The translations under genes and the position numbers were made by a program. Below the pieces are notes generated by a model, which was given only the letters and a program-made list of their open reading frames with translations, ran no database searches and was not told the DNA's origin. A stretch of DNA of 64,000 bases from Silurus meridionalis (lineage: Eukaryota > Chordata > Actinopteri > Siluriformes > Siluridae), in NCBI RefSeq assembly GCF_014805685.1, contig NC_060901.1, forward strand, positions 17,677,405 through 17,741,404, in the 5' to 3' direction. Position 1 is the first letter of the stretch, and each line of letters begins with the position of its first letter. Below, in pieces: positions 32,876 through 44,942 of the stretch.

Positions 32876-33920
32876 TTCTTCTTCTTCATTTTTCGGCTGT
32901 TCCCATTAGGGTCGCCACAGCGGATCATCCGTCTCCATACCACCCTGTCCTCTACATCTGCCCCTTTCACACCAACTACCTGCATGTCTTCCCTCACCAC
33001 ATCCATAAACCTCCTTGGTCTTCCTCTTTTCCTCCTTCCTGGTGGCTTAATCCTCAGCATTCTTCTACTGATATACCCCATGTCCCTTCTCTGCACACGT
33101 CCAAACTATCTCAATCACACCTCCCTCACCTTGTCTTTAAAACATCCTACGTGCGCTGTCCCTCTAATAAACTCATTTCTAATCTTGTCCATCCTCGTCA
33201 CTCCCAACGAAAACCTTAACATCTTCAGCTCTGCTACCTCCAGCTCTGCCTCCTGTCTTTTACTCAATGCCACTGTCTCAAAACCATACATCATCTCAGG
33301 TCTCACCACAGTCCTATAAACTTTCCCTTTTACTCTCACAGATACTCTTCTATCACAAATCACTCCTGTCACTCTTCTCCACCCACTCCACCCTGCCTGC
33401 ACTCTTTTCTTCACTTCTCTAACACACTCTCCATTTCTTTGCACTGTTGACCCCCAAGTACCTGAAGTCCTCCACCTTCTCCACCTCTTCTCCCCCTCTT
33501 CTCCCTGCAACTGCACCCCTCCACTGTCCTCCGTCTCATTTAGACACATGTACTCTGTCTTAAAATCCCCTTCTCCATTCCTCAGGCATCCTCTCACCTT
33601 CCAGAATCTTGTTAAACAATCTGGTTAAAAACTCCACTGCATCTCTTCTAAACATCTCCATGCTTCTACAGGTATATCATCTGGTCCTACTGACTTTCCA
33701 CTCTTCATCTTCTTAATCGCTGCTCCCACTTCTTCCTTACTAATCCTATCCACTTCTTGATTTACCATCTCCACACCATCCAACCTCCTCTCTCTCTTAT
33801 TTTTCTCATTCATCAGCTACACAAAATACTCCCACCATCTTCTCAACAAACTCTCCTCACTAGTCAACACACATCCTTTATTGCCTTATTCCTTAGTGTC
33901 CAACTTCTCCTTCAGCTCCT
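32876..33920 (-). mobile_element. RTE-type LINE, internally deleted
   Basis: On the minus strand: EEVGAAIKKMKSGKSVGPDD (N-terminal reverse transcriptase block) at 33625-33813, then a jump to the C-terminal region at 33115-33597 (MMYGFETVALSKRQEAELEV and RMDKIRNEFIRGTAHVG), then the C-terminus with GRPRRFMDVV and WRRMIRCGDP at 32880-33096. The palm with the YADD motif is missing. The 3' end 'cgctgtggcgaccctaatgg' is the same tail carried by the tRNA-Glu SINEs. Confidence 0.8.
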
Positions 33921-33924
33921 TAGA

Positions 33925-34275
33925 TGCCTTTTTCTTGGCTTTCGCCACATCCCTCTTCACCTGCTGCGTTGGCGTTTCCGTTTCGCAGAGTGGACCGTTA
34001 AAACGAAGGCTTTCGAAAAACGATGACGCGTTATCAGTCGTTGCCGTGACGTTACGAAGATCCGGAAAGTAAATAAACGGCAAAGCGGAAATAACGCAGG
34101 TCGAAGCGTCTTGCGTTTTGCTGGTGTACAGGGATGTGTGTGGCGTGAGATGTTTTATTGCGGACATTTTTTTTAGACAAAAACGTTTTTAGATTCAAAA
34201 TGTATCAAGCTTAGTGTAGACGTAGCCGGAGAATTCACACAAAATTGTTCATTTATGTGTCTTTTTTGGTTACCT
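33925..34275. other. intergenic, nothing recognised
   Basis: Moderately GC-rich stretch ('gttatcagtcgttgccgtga') with no frame or family that I can name. Confidence 0.4.
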
Positions 34276-34281
34276 GCGTCA

Positions 34282-34854
34282 AGTCAAGTCAAGAAGCTTT
34301 TATTGTCATTTCAACCATATATAGCTGATGCAGTATACAGTGAAATGAAACAACGTTTCTCCTGAACCCAGGTGCTACATAAAACAACATAAAACAAGTC
34401 ACAGAACAGAAGAACACAGGGCCAGGAACTAAGATCCTCGCCACATAAAGTGCATGTGTGCAACTGGTGCAAACAGTGCAAGAGACAACACAAGACAGTG
34501 CAAGACAACACAGGACAGTGCAGGACAATACACAATACACAAAATATAAAAATAGCAGTAGCTCCGCCAGTAAAACCTGTCGTGACAGGATAAGGTGCAC
34601 AGTAGCAGAAATGTAAACAGAATTTTGCAATTCTATAATAGTATAAAAATATGATAGCAGCAATCAAAATAAAGTGATCAGTGACCAAAGGATTGACAGA
34701 ATATTGTGCAAAAAGAGCAAGTCCCGGAAGATTAGCAACAAACGGCATGTAAACATTTTGCTATAATGAGAGGTGTGAATGGTGCTGAAACCTGGGTGTG
34801 TGAAGTGTATGTGTGTTGAGTCCGGTTGTACAGATCAGTCACTCAGTTGTGTGT

Positions 34855-34901
<47 letters not shown>

Positions 34902-37700
34902 TTCAGTCCAGATGTTTGTTCAGGAGCCTGACGGCTTGCGGGAAAAAACTGTTGCACAGTCTTAATGTGACGGCCCGAATGCTTCGGAACCGTTTTCCTG
35001 ATGGTAGGAGGGTGAAGTATGTGTGTGACGGGTGTGTGTGGTCATCCACAATGCTGTGTGCGTTGCGGATGCAGTGTGTGGTGTAAATGTCCATGATAGA
35101 GGGGAGAGAGACTCCGATGATCTTCTCAGCTGTCCTCACTATCCTCTGTAGGGTCTTGCGATCCGAGACGGTGCAGTTCCCAAACCAGGCAGTGATGCAG
35201 CTGCTCAGGATGCTCTCGATGGTCCCTCTATAGAACATGGTCAGGATGGGGGGAGGGAGATGAGATTTCCTCAGCCTTCTCAGGAAGTAGAGACGCTGCT
35301 GGGCTTTCTTGGTGATGGAGCTGGTGTTAAGTGACCAGGTGAGGTTATCCGCCAGATGAACACCAAGGAATTTGGTGTTTTGACGATCTCCACTGAAGAT
35401 CCATCGATGATCAGTGGAGAATGGTCACTCTGTGCTCTTCTGAAGTCAACAACCATCTCGTTGGTTTTGTCCACATTCAGAGACAGGTTGTTGGCTCCAC
35501 ACCAGGCTGTTAACCGTTGCACCTCCTCTCTGTATGCTGACTCGTCGTTCTTGCTGATTAGACCCACCACGGTCGTGTCATCAGCAAACTTAATGATATG
35601 ATTCGAGCTGTGCGTTGGTGCACAGTCATGAGTCAGCAAAGTGAACAGCAGTGGACTGAGCACACAGCCCTGAGGGGCCCCAGTGCTCAGTGTGGTGGTG
35701 CTGGAGATGCTGTTCCCGATCCGGACTGACTGAGGTCTCTCAGTCAGGAAGTCCAGGATCCAGTTGCAGAGGGAGGTGTTCAGGCCCAGTAGGCTCAGCT
35801 TCTCGATCAGGTGCTGGGGAATGATTGTGTTGAATGCTGAACTGAAGTCTATGAACAGCATCCTTACATAAGAGTCCTTGTTATCCAGATGGGTGAGGGC
35901 CAGATGGAGGGTTGTGGAGATGGCATCGTCCGTGGAGCGGTTTGGACGATACGCAAACTGCATGGGGTCCAGTGCGGGTGGGAGCTGGGTCTTTATGTGC
36001 CTCATGACAAGCCTCTCAAGCACTTCATCATGATGGGTGTGAGTGCAACGGGACGATAGTCATTGAGGCAGGACACAGAAGACTTCTTCGGCACAGGAAT
36101 GATGGTCGTCGTCTTGAGGCACGAAGGAACAGTGGCGCTGCTCAGGAGATGTTGAAGATGTCAGTGAAGACATCTGCTAGTTGTTCTGCACATTCCTGAG
36201 CACTCTGCCAGGAATGTTGTCAGGTCCAGCAGACTTCTGTGGGTTAACTCTGCATAGAGTTTTCCTCACTTCAGCTGTGGTTAGACATAGCACCTGGTCA
36301 CTGGGAGGAGGGATTGTCTTCCTCGCCACCACGTTGTTCTGCACCTCGAACCGGGCGTAGAAGTCGTTCAGCGCATCTGGAAGGGAGGCGTCACGGTCAC
36401 AAGCAGGTGATGTGGTCTTGTAATTCGTGATCGCCTGGAAGCCCTGCCACATGCGCCGGGCGTCTCCGCTGTCCTGGAAGTGGCCATGGATTCTCTTGGC
36501 GTGTGCACGCTTCGCCTCTCTGATAGCACGGGACAGTTTGGCCCTTGCTGTTTTAAAACCGTCTTGTCCCCTGCTCTGAAGGCAGAGTCTCTTGTTTTTA
36601 GCAGCGCACGAACCTTGGCGGTCATCCATGGCTTCTGGTTGGAACGTATAGTGATGGTATTGGAGATAGTTACGTCATCAATGCACTTGCTGATGTAACT
36701 GGTCACTGTTGACGTGTACTCCTCCAAGTTGATGAAATCGCCATTGGTTGCAGCTTCCCTGAACATGTCCCAGTCAGTGCATTCAAAACAGTCCTGGAGA
36801 GCAGACATGGATCCTGCTGGCCAGGTTCTCACTTGTTTTTGAGCTGGTCTTGAACGCCTGCTGAGTGGTCTGTATGCTGGGATCAACATAACAGAGATGT
36901 GGTCTGAGTACCCGAGGTGGGGGCGGGGCTTCGCCCGGTATGCGCCCCGGATGTTTGTGTAAACAACATCCAGCGTGTTTTCTCCTCTGGTTGCAAAGTC
37001 CACATTCTGATAGAATTTGGGAAGCACAGTCCTGGGATTTGCATGATTAAAATCTCCGGCGACTATAAACAGTCCGTCAGGGTGTGTGTTTTGAAGTCCG
37101 CTAATGGTTCCGTAGTGCACACTGAGCGCTTCCTTAGCATTAGCGCTAGGTGGTATGTACACTCCGAGCACAATAGCGGTGGTGAATTCCGGGGTAAATA
37201 AAAAGGTCTACATCTCACAAAAATAAACTCCAGCAGCGATGAGCAGTAGGTAGAAACAAGCACAGAGGTCTTACACCATTCCGTGTTGATGTAAACACAC
37301 AGACCGCCGCGAGTCTTACCGCACAGAGCTGCATTTCTGTCGGCACGAACGCTGCCAGCCCGTCCAGCTGGATGGCGGCGTCCGAACTCTGTCGCTCAGC
37401 CACGTCTCAGTAAACACAAAAACGCAGCAGTGTCTGTACTCACGCCGATTAGCTTGTTGGAGTCTGATGTAGTCTAATTTATTGTCCAGGGAGCAGACAT
37501 TTGCCAGCAGTAGTGATGGTAGAGCGGGCCGGCTAGGGTTAGCTTTTAGCCTAGCATTAGCACCCGCTCGCTTTCCGCGTTTCTGCTTCCTTGCGCAACG
37601 CTTCCGATTCCCCCTCCTCCGTCCGTCCTCCGCAGGCGATGCCAAGGTCTGAGGCATCGCCTCAGCAAATGAGTGCTTCTTCTTCCTGTCCTGACTCCTC
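34282..37700 (-). mobile_element. near-full-length L2/Rex1-like LINE, multiply frameshifted
   Basis: Read on the minus strand from about 37657: an N-terminal segment with [17 protein letters not shown] and VFTETWL (37316-37657), apurinic endonuclease motifs [23 protein letters not shown] and the linker (36368-37171), [13 protein letters not shown] (36177-36629), then reverse transcriptase blocks [40 protein letters not shown] and [12 protein letters not shown] (35280-36023), and the C-terminal AEKIIGVSLPSI and PSGKRFRSIRA (34903-35238). The pieces lie in several frames, so the element is dead. The 3' end finishes in a short 'caagt' repeat (34283-34297). It lies between the convergent wasl and lmod2 genes. 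Confidence 0.85.
34856..34905. repeat. (TG)n(AG)n microsatellite inside the LINE
   Basis: About 18 GT units followed by a short GA run, within the 3' UTR-like part of the LINE. Confidence 0.9.
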
Positions 37701-37704
37701 CTCT

Positions 37705-38518
37705 TCCGTTTTCTGTTTTGAAATCTGATTCTTGAGTGTCTGATTGATGTTTACTGTGTAATATTACTTTACTTATCTGTGTATTATTATTATTTTTGTC
37801 CTTTTACACTTATTGGGTTATATTTAGTGAATGTTAGAGCACATGGTGATAAGTGTACAACACATTTATTTTATAGAGAACAATAAGAGCAATAGCATCT
37901 GAGAGGCTGTTTATTTGTTCCATTTACCAGTTTATTTTTTGTCATTTTTCTACTTTTCATTCTGTTTCCCCGTCTTAATTTTTTTCCCCATACTGTTATT
38001 TCCCTTTTCTGTATTGAAATCTCATGGGACAGAGAACAATAAGGGCAATATCACCTGAGAGGCTGCTGATTTGTTCTGTCAATCAGAGATTAAATGCTTC
38101 CAGTGAACTGCCGCCTGCTGTCCCGTGTCACACAACGCAGAGTCAAAAATTTCAACTGGAGTTGCCGGTCATATGCTAATCTTGGCATCACGAGTCTGCT
38201 TACATGCATACTGACCTGATGGCGTCAAAATAAATTAATCCCTTTGGGGGCTGCTACACCAAAAAACTATAAATTGGCATGCAAAGAAAACGCAGCTTGT
38301 ATTTGTATTTTTGATTATAACATTCAAATAAATGGAGCCTTATTTAGCCAATTTGCATCAGCACCATTTGAGGATGAATTATTATTTGCAGACGGTTCTT
38401 TTAGAGTTAAAAAAAGAGTGTATATATTATACATATACATACATCAGAAAATTTAGGTTAGATATTTTAAGAAATAGAAATATTTCTGTTTAAGTGTTTT
38501 TTATTTTAAAAGGTAGAC

Positions 38519-38520
<2 letters not shown>
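37705..38520. other. intergenic with a small local duplication
   Basis: 'gagaacaataagagcaatag' near 37875 and 'gagaacaataagggcaatat' near 38031 belong to a diverged direct repeat of about 80 bp. Nothing else is recognised. Confidence 0.5.

Positions 38521-38521
<1 letters not shown>

Positions 38522-38597
<76 letters not shown>
38522..38597. repeat. (TA)n microsatellite
   Basis: About 38 TA units. Confidence 0.95.
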
Positions 38598-38600
<3 letters not shown>

Positions 38601-38895
38601 AGCAGAATATTACAGTCACAGAAACAAAGTCAATTTACAATGGATAATAAATTGGATATGAAATAAAGGTATAGGTTTATTTTTCCACATCAACAGAAAT
38701 ATTTACATTTATACACAGAATTACCTAAAAAGAATTAAAATAGAAATCTAAGATCTATTGCTGTGCCAGTGTACTAAAGACATGTCTTTATAAACCAATC
38801 AGAAACTGCTATTGTTGTTTGTCTCACAAGATGAAAATACTGCTGCTATTTAGTTTTTCCATTATTTCTTCTATACAACAATACATAATTCTAAT

Positions 38896-39622
38896 AGACC
38901 CTTTTAGTGGCAAAATCACAATTACATTGTTGGGTGCCAGAATCTAAGGTGTACAGACCAAAAAAAACAACAACAAAAAGAAAAAGTTGACAGCTGTGGT
39001 TAAACACAGTGCAGTGCACACTTTATCAGGTAAGAAACTATTGTCTTTCATTGATATGGTTTATGGTTTGGTTACGTGTCTAAAGCTTTCTTATGCATGC
39101 CTAACTGATCAGAAATTGTGGAACAATTGATCTCATGGAACACGTATTGTATGTGTAAGCTAAACGCTAGCTAACGACCAGAGACTAAACATAAAGGAAA
39201 CTGTTAGTTGTCATCTCTTTTTCTACAGTTGCCATAAGTGTCATTGTAGAAAGTGAGAGTTAACAGTGAACAAGCCCATGTTATGTGTGAGGTGTGTGTC
39301 CAAGCATTTGCTAATATTTGCCACTGTTAGTAGCCAACCGAATGAGTCAGATTGTCCATCTGTTGAGTGAGTGCATACAGGTTGGACATTCTGTTCTTTC
39401 CATTAAAGTTAACGTTTTCAAGTAACATTCACAGTCTTGGAAATTAAATAGATTATAGTCAGATAAAATCAGATTTTGACCAGACATTGTTTACAAACAA
39501 ACTAACAAAACTAAATAGCTAGCATTATTGAAGCTGTCAGGGACATATTTTCACCTCCCCCTCTAAGCTCTGCCCACACAAAAACATCATAAAGTTTACC
39601 AAACGAAAAGGGGTCTTTAAGA
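38896..39622. mobile_element. possible short TIR element (AGACCCTTTT ends)
   Basis: The left end 'aatagacccttttagtgg' and the reverse complement of the right end 'aaagaccccttttcgtttgg' share AGACCC(C)TTTT. TAA lies outside the left end and TTA outside the right end. About 720 bp, no transposase. Tentative. Confidence 0.35.
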
Positions 39623-39867
39623 AGCATCTATATTCGATATCTATTTTTTTCTATATATTGTTTTTTTATTTATAGATATCCTGTTAGAACAAAGTGTAGA
39701 TCAAAAGACGGTGCACACTGAGTGGTGAGAGTCATTAAAAATAAAGCGTATATAAATAGTCTTTGCAGCATTGCTATCAAATTTGGTTCCCATCCATATT
39801 TCTATTGCTGCCATCCTTAAACATGAGAAAACAATCTGGTGAAAGAAAAAAAAAAACAACACGAATC

Positions 39868-39873
39868 TTTATT
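39868..39873 (-). other. lmod2: candidate lmod2 polyadenylation signal
   Basis: TTTATT on the plus strand is AATAAA on the minus strand, about 450 nt past the lmod2 stop. Confidence 0.35.
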
Positions 39874-40321
39874 GCATCAACTTTTGCGCTACTTTTTCAG
39901 ATGTTCTGGAAAGCTGATGTTCTGAGCACGATCCTCAAATATTCATCCAGGGCTTGTTTAGGGTAAAAGTGTGAGCCAGAAATGCACTCTAAACGGGACA
40001 TCAGAGTCAAATATACAATGTACACTAATTAACACACTACAGATATGTATTTTACTAGGTGTAAGGAAATGAAAAAACTAGGAGAAAACCCAAGCAAACA
40101 TCAGGACAACATTCAACAAATAAATTCCATACAAACAGTAAACCAGATCGAATCAGGACCAAACAAGGGACTGAAATTAACTGAGCTTAAAGCACTTTTC
40201 CACTGTAGGCTTAACCCTGAAGATAGATTTGTGGTATTTTGTATGAACATGATGCTATGGAAAGTAGATGATCTGTAGCATTGGCCATCCTTTCTTTCTT
40301 GGTACAAAGTGTTTGGCCACA

Positions 40322-40348
40322 TTATCGAAGATACTGTGGCACTTCCAC
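40322..40348 (-). CDS. lmod2: lmod2 coding exon 3 (27-nt terminal coding exon)
   Basis: Acceptor tttaaacag, then VEVPQYLR and TAA. Human LMOD2 ends VEVPEALR, so this tiny exon is the genuine C-terminus and completes the WH2 region. Confidence 0.93.
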   Translation of the reverse strand: MEVPQYLR

Positions 40349-43300
40349 CTGTTTAAAGAGAAATACAGATCTCTGGTCAGCATGTACCACATTTATCTTT
40401 ATATTTGGCAGACACCCTTATTTAGAACGACTTTCAATTATCTCGTTTGTACAACTGAGCAGTCGAGGGGTAAGGGCCTTGCTCAAGGGCCCAGCTGTAG
40501 TAGAGTACTTTCCCAAGTAGTAGAGTGACCCCTGAGATACCCTCTCCCCTTAGGTAGTAGAGCTCCCTCTGAGCTACTCCCTCCCCCAGGGAAATAGAAT
40601 GATTTGATCATTGTTGCCCCTTTTGGAATGTCAATTTCGATGTCAAATTTAAAAATATCCTCTATTAATAGGAAGACAGGTCTTGTTTATAAAGCCTGGC
40701 CATGCCGTTACCCAGCGCTAAGAGGTATTTGACTTGTCAAGACAGAGTAAATAGAATATATTTATAGTGGCTAAGTGGTGACTGAGTGGTATTACTGTGG
40801 GTCACTATCCTGTTATCTTAGGCTAACACTGGCTTTATGTTACAGAGGTAAAACTTTGTTTCCTGTAGGCTGTAAACACAATTTGTCATTCCCCCAAATA
40901 TTTATTATATTTTGAGGCTTTTCTACTACTACAAATAACACCATAAGGATTTGAGTGAGTTTGCCACTGGGTCAGAGAATCTCCAAAACTGCAGCTCTTG
41001 TGGGGTGTTCCCAGTCGTCAGCCAAACTGCAGATCCCAGTCTACTATTAAAATGGGTAGGAAGGAACAGTTGTAAACTGGTGACATGGGTGGCCAAGGCC
41101 CATTGCTGGATGTGGGGAGCAAGGACTGGCCTGTGTGGTCCAATCCTACAGACGAGCTATTGTAGCTCAGATTGCTGAAGAAGATAATACTCTTAATGCT
41201 TAATGGGTCAGGATTGTTTGCCAGCAAATTGTGTTGGGGGACCAAAACAATATTAGGCAGGTGGTCATAATGGTATGCCCGATTGGTGTATAAATTTGGG
41301 CCAATTCATTGAGTGCTACCTAATCCCCCAGGCCACTAGCGTCTGAAAAACAGCTTTAAGGAAATCTATATTTCCCCCCACAAACAAGGTATCACATGAA
41401 TGATCAGTCACCACTGGAATCCACATAGTCAACTGACACCTTTTTCTACGTTATACTATACTGCCATTATGATACTCACCCGTTTGAGTGATTTGACACT
41501 ACTTGCTCGGATAGCGGCCATGAGCTCGTCACGAGCCGACCGCATCGGTGTAGAGGGTCTGGAACTATCCCTGTCTGCAATGGGCCTCAGTGCATTTTTC
41601 AGCTCCCTAAGAATGTTTTCAGTCCCGTTTTCCTTTGAAACGCTTTTCTTGCCTTTTTTAGACTTAGACTTGCCCTTGCTCTGATCCTCCTGCTTTTTGG
41701 CGCTCGCTTCTTGAAGTTTAATGACCTCTGCAATCATTCTAGTTGGACCCCTTTTCTCAGGGATGCTCTTGGCTTTAGGAAAAGGTGGGGGAGGAGGAGG
41801 AGGTGGAGGTGGTGGCGGAGGTGGAGGAGGTGGTGGAAGACTTGGTTGAGGGGTTCTTTTGATCACATCATTACGTGGCAGTTTTGGAGAGGACCATGGT
41901 GAACTTCTAGGGGATATATATGGAGAGGAGGTTGGAGTGCTCTTCTGAAGCAGACTCGTTCGTGGGTTGATAGGAGTTGAGGCACCTCCTTGCTGCTGAC
42001 GCAATTCTTGCATCCTCTTCTGCCTTTGAAAGTCTTGATTGCGTGTGAGGATGCCAGTCATGCTCATTCGAGGGCCAGGCAGGGCAAACTGGTAGCCAAG
42101 CTTGAGCAGGGTGGTGTTCTCTCTCAAGAGTTTGACCATCTCCATCTCAACCTGACCTCCGCAGATATGCCGCTGGTTGTGGAAGCGGAGCTCTGTTAGA
42201 TTTTTATTGTGTGTAAGTGCTTGCACCAGGGCTAGTATACCCTTTCCTGTGATGTAGTTGGATTCAATGTTTAGGGTTATAATGTGGCAGTTCTCCTTCA
42301 ACATTTTGGCAATGGCAAATGCCACTGGGTCATCAGCCCGAGTGTTTGCCAGAGTAAACACTCGCACATGTGTATTAAAGCGCAATGCTTCTGAGAAACG
42401 TATCAAGTTTTCCTGGCAAATGTTGTCAATATTATTGAGATTGACTTCAGTGGTGTCAGGGTCATCATGTAGGACCTTTTCTAGAGCTTCATCAAGGACA
42501 GTGGGGTTTCCTGACAACTGGTTTGACTCTTGCGGTGAAGTTGTTCTCACAGAATATTCTGGCTTAAGGTTTGATTGATTGTTGGACATGTTCTGCAGAG
42601 AATCACATTTCTCCAGAACACTCTCCTGTTCAAGGTCCTGCTTTTGGACAATTTCTTTTTCCTCCTCCTCTTCCTCTTCCTCTTCCTCTTCTTCCCCCTC
42701 TTTCTCTGCCTCTTCTTTCTCATCTTCTTCCTCTTCCTCAGTGACTTGCTCTTCTAATTCATCTTTTTCTATACGATCTTCTTCTTCGTCATCTACACAA
42801 CCGTCCATTTCCTTCTTATCCTCAGCTTCTTTCTCTTCTTCTGATTCCTCACTGTTGCTTTCTGTTATGTGGCCTTTTTCGTTATTTTCACTACCCTGGA
42901 ATCAATAGCAAAGCTTCAATACACATTTTAAGGTCTGAGCAATTTTTTTTTTCGTCATGTCTAACTGATTTCAGTAATTGGTAACAAAGTATGTTCTAGA
43001 ACATTTCATTACAATAAAATAAAAAAAAATATATGAAATATAACCTATAACCTAACAAATGCAAACATTTTTAATTATAGTTGTTCTTTTTTTACTTACT
43101 GACGTGGGGCTTGAAGAGCCCATCATCTCATTTTCAAGAATCTGGCGTGTCTCTTTCTCCCAGTATTTCATTAGAGCCTCTCGGCTAAACGTGCCCGTGG
43201 GGGTTTTAACCGTCTGGTCCTTCTGCCTTAGTCCAAAGGGGACTTTATCATCTGGATCAATATCAGCCAGCTCATTTTCCAATTCCTGGAGTTCTTCAGC

Positions 43301-43378
43301 TGTCAGTGAGGCAAGCAGCTCATCCTCATCCACCTCTTCATATTTGCTCAGCTCACGGCGATATCCAAAGGTACTCAT
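40322..43378 (-). CDS. lmod2: leiomodin-2, 3 coding exons
   Basis: Leiomodins nucleate actin and oppose tropomodulin at thin-filament pointed ends in heart and skeletal muscle. Coding exons: 43378-43100 (93 codons), 42895-41480 (472 codons), 40348-40322 (8 codons plus TAA), all phase 0 with GT-AG borders; 573 residues, against 547 in human. Residues 1-45 carry the tropomyosin-binding site (MSTFGYRRELSKYE). About 95-200 is an acidic Glu/Asp/Lys-rich stretch. About 222-400 is the leucine-rich actin-binding domain (PDTTEVNLNNIDNI, NYITGKGILALVQAL, TELRFHNQRH, LGYQFALPGPRMSM). A polyproline run of about 19 prolines follows, then a basic segment and the WH2 motif (ARDELMAAIRASSVKSLKRV) that runs into VEVPQYLR. 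The ATG at 43378 has G at -3; an in-frame upstream ATG (43405) gives a prefix unlike the family and is rejected. It is convergent with wasl and on the same strand as asb15. Confidence 0.96.
40390..40510 (-). repeat. tRNA-derived SINE copy in lmod2 intron 2
   Basis: The minus strand reads the core 'cttgagcaaggcccttaccc' and the tail 'tctaaataagggtgtctgcc'. It begins about 40 nt upstream of the 27-nt exon. Confidence 0.6.
40960..41295 (+). mobile_element. Tc1-like remnant with internal deletion, lmod2 intron 2
   Basis: 'ggccaaggcccattgctgga' and 'tccaatcctacagacgagct' come from the N-terminal part of a Tc1 transposase. Shortly after, 'gggggaccaaaacaatatta' and 'gcaggtggtcataatggtat' come from the 3' end, so most of the coding region is deleted. 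It ends at 'gattggtgta', a known terminal motif of this family. Confidence 0.6.
41480..42895 (-). CDS. lmod2: lmod2 coding exon 2 (acidic region, LRR, polyproline, WH2)
   Basis: It starts GSENNEKGHITESNSEESEE after acceptor attccag and ends VKSLKR before donor gtgagt. Reading past the donor gives VSIIMAV and a stop in the intron, which is not the family C-terminus. Confidence 0.96.
43100..43378 (-). CDS. lmod2: lmod2 coding exon 1 (tropomyosin-binding N-terminus)
   Basis: 93 codons ending SSSPTS before donor gtaagt. It includes DEDELLASLTAEELQELE and KTPTGTFSREALMKYWEKE, close to human LMOD2. Confidence 0.96.
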
Positions 43379-43700
43379 TGCCTTCTGTGAGGTAAAGTAC
43401 CACACCGCAGACTTGTCCTTTCCTCTCAGATGGTATTGTTAATGATCAGGAGTTTGAGGGTGACTGTTATCAGTAGGCGCTGCTGGTGCAAATGGCTTTA
43501 AGAACTTGATCAGATGGGTACATAACAAAGCCCTGGTCTGTGATGCTGTAACTATTTTTGGAGAGGGGAGTCAACCAGAGATACGCAAAAAGAATGTGAG
43601 CTCAGTCAGAGGCTGTACCGGAGCCTGGTCAGCCGATCCTTGCAGCATTGTTCATGCCCAAAATAAACCCAACTCTCTAATGTGGAAAGGGTGAAGAAAT
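43379..43700 (-). promoter_or_regulatory. lmod2: candidate lmod2 5' UTR and proximal promoter
   Basis: 43552-43561 reads CCAAAAATAG on the minus strand, one base from a CArg box (SRF) and close to the MEF2 consensus, about 175 bp upstream of the ATG. Muscle leiomodins are known SRF and MEF2 targets. Another A/T block (about 43652) lies further up. The transcription start is unknown. Confidence 0.3.
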
Positions 43701-43704
43701 AAGC

Positions 43705-44160
43705 AGTAAGTCCTTGTGAGTACACTGGTCATGTTATAGTGCAACAAATAAAATGTACCACATTAAACCTATAAATTGTTTACCTGGGTTTTTTTAATAT
43801 GTAGTATACAAGGACAGTTCATTACAATAACCCTAACCCTTCATCAACTCTACATGAATTTAAAATTCACTTATTTTGCTGCCATCTTCTCCTTTTTTAA
43901 TTTAGCACTGATTCCTTTACACTCAAATTTGTATCTTCTTAATCATTCCCAATAAATGATATTCTGTATAGACTGTTGAGAACTTGTAAACTTTCTGCCT
44001 TATTTGTTTGCCAACACGTTTTGGCAGAACAGACATGGAATTTTGTCTGTCAGATAAGGTAAGAACAGTATTTAGAAACACTGCCTAATAATGTGAAACT
44101 CGACCTGTGTTGTGACTCAAGTAGAAGTGATATTTGTGTAATATCTTTGAGTCCAAACAA
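43705..44160. other. intergenic, nothing recognised
   Basis: AT-rich, with no frames or repeat-family signature. Confidence 0.4.
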
Positions 44161-44164
44161 TTAG

Positions 44165-44365
44165 TCAGAAGGTTGTTGGATGGAGCCACCAAGAAGGAGG
44201 AGAAGAGGAAGGCCAAGGAGGAGGTTTATGGATGTGGTGAGGGAAGGCATGCAGGTAGTTTGTTTGAAAGAGGCAGATGTAGAGGACAGGGGGGTATAGT
44301 GACGGATAATCCGCTGTGGCGCCCCCTAATGGGAGAAGCTGAAAGAAGAAAAAGAAGAACTCAGA
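44165..44365 (+). mobile_element. RTE-type LINE, 3' end fragment
   Basis: It encodes a degenerate RRRFMDVVREGMQ-like C-terminus ('aggaggtttatggatgtggt') and ends 'gataatccgctgtggcgccc' plus a short (GAA)-rich tail. Same 3' end as 32876-33920, opposite strand. Confidence 0.65.
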
Positions 44366-44439
44366 AGGTATTTGGGTACCAAGCCCAAGTGGTTGTTGTA
44401 CACTATTTAACACAAAATATTTAATAACTCTTTATACAT

Positions 44440-44880
44440 TTAAAGCCAAATATTTACATACACTTAGGCTTAAGCACATTGTTAAAAACTGTGTTGGGTT
44501 TACTTAAAATAAATTTTTGCATAATTCTTTTGAAGTAAATTCAACTTCAGTAAAAATAACAAGAAAATATCTGTCCCATTAACTCAAATGTTTAACTTAA
44601 CTTTAATACTTAAAAAAAAAAAGACCAATAATATTTGACAATTAATTACAAGTTGTTTCATTTTAAACTTTAAGCTTCCATGTAGCTCATTTGCATTAAA
44701 GCAAGATAATTATTTATGTTAATGGCACATATGAGTTTAGACACATTTACATTTTCCTTTTCCAGCTTGGGAAAATAACACTGTTTCTTCAACATTTACA
44801 TTTAAACAATGCAAGAAAAAAAGAACACTGACATACAATATAGAAGGACTTGAGTAAGGCATGTACTGTACGGTAAGTAC
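44440..44880. other. AT-rich intergenic stretch
   Basis: 'tatttacatacacttaggct' near 44452 resembles a Tc1-type terminal repeat, but no partner end or transposase is found. Confidence 0.3.
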
Positions 44881-44882
44881 AC

Positions 44883-44883
<1 letters not shown>

Positions 44884-44934
<51 letters not shown>
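44884..44934. repeat. (TA)n microsatellite
   Basis: About 25 TA units followed by poly-T. Confidence 0.93.
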
Positions 44935-44942
<8 letters not shown>

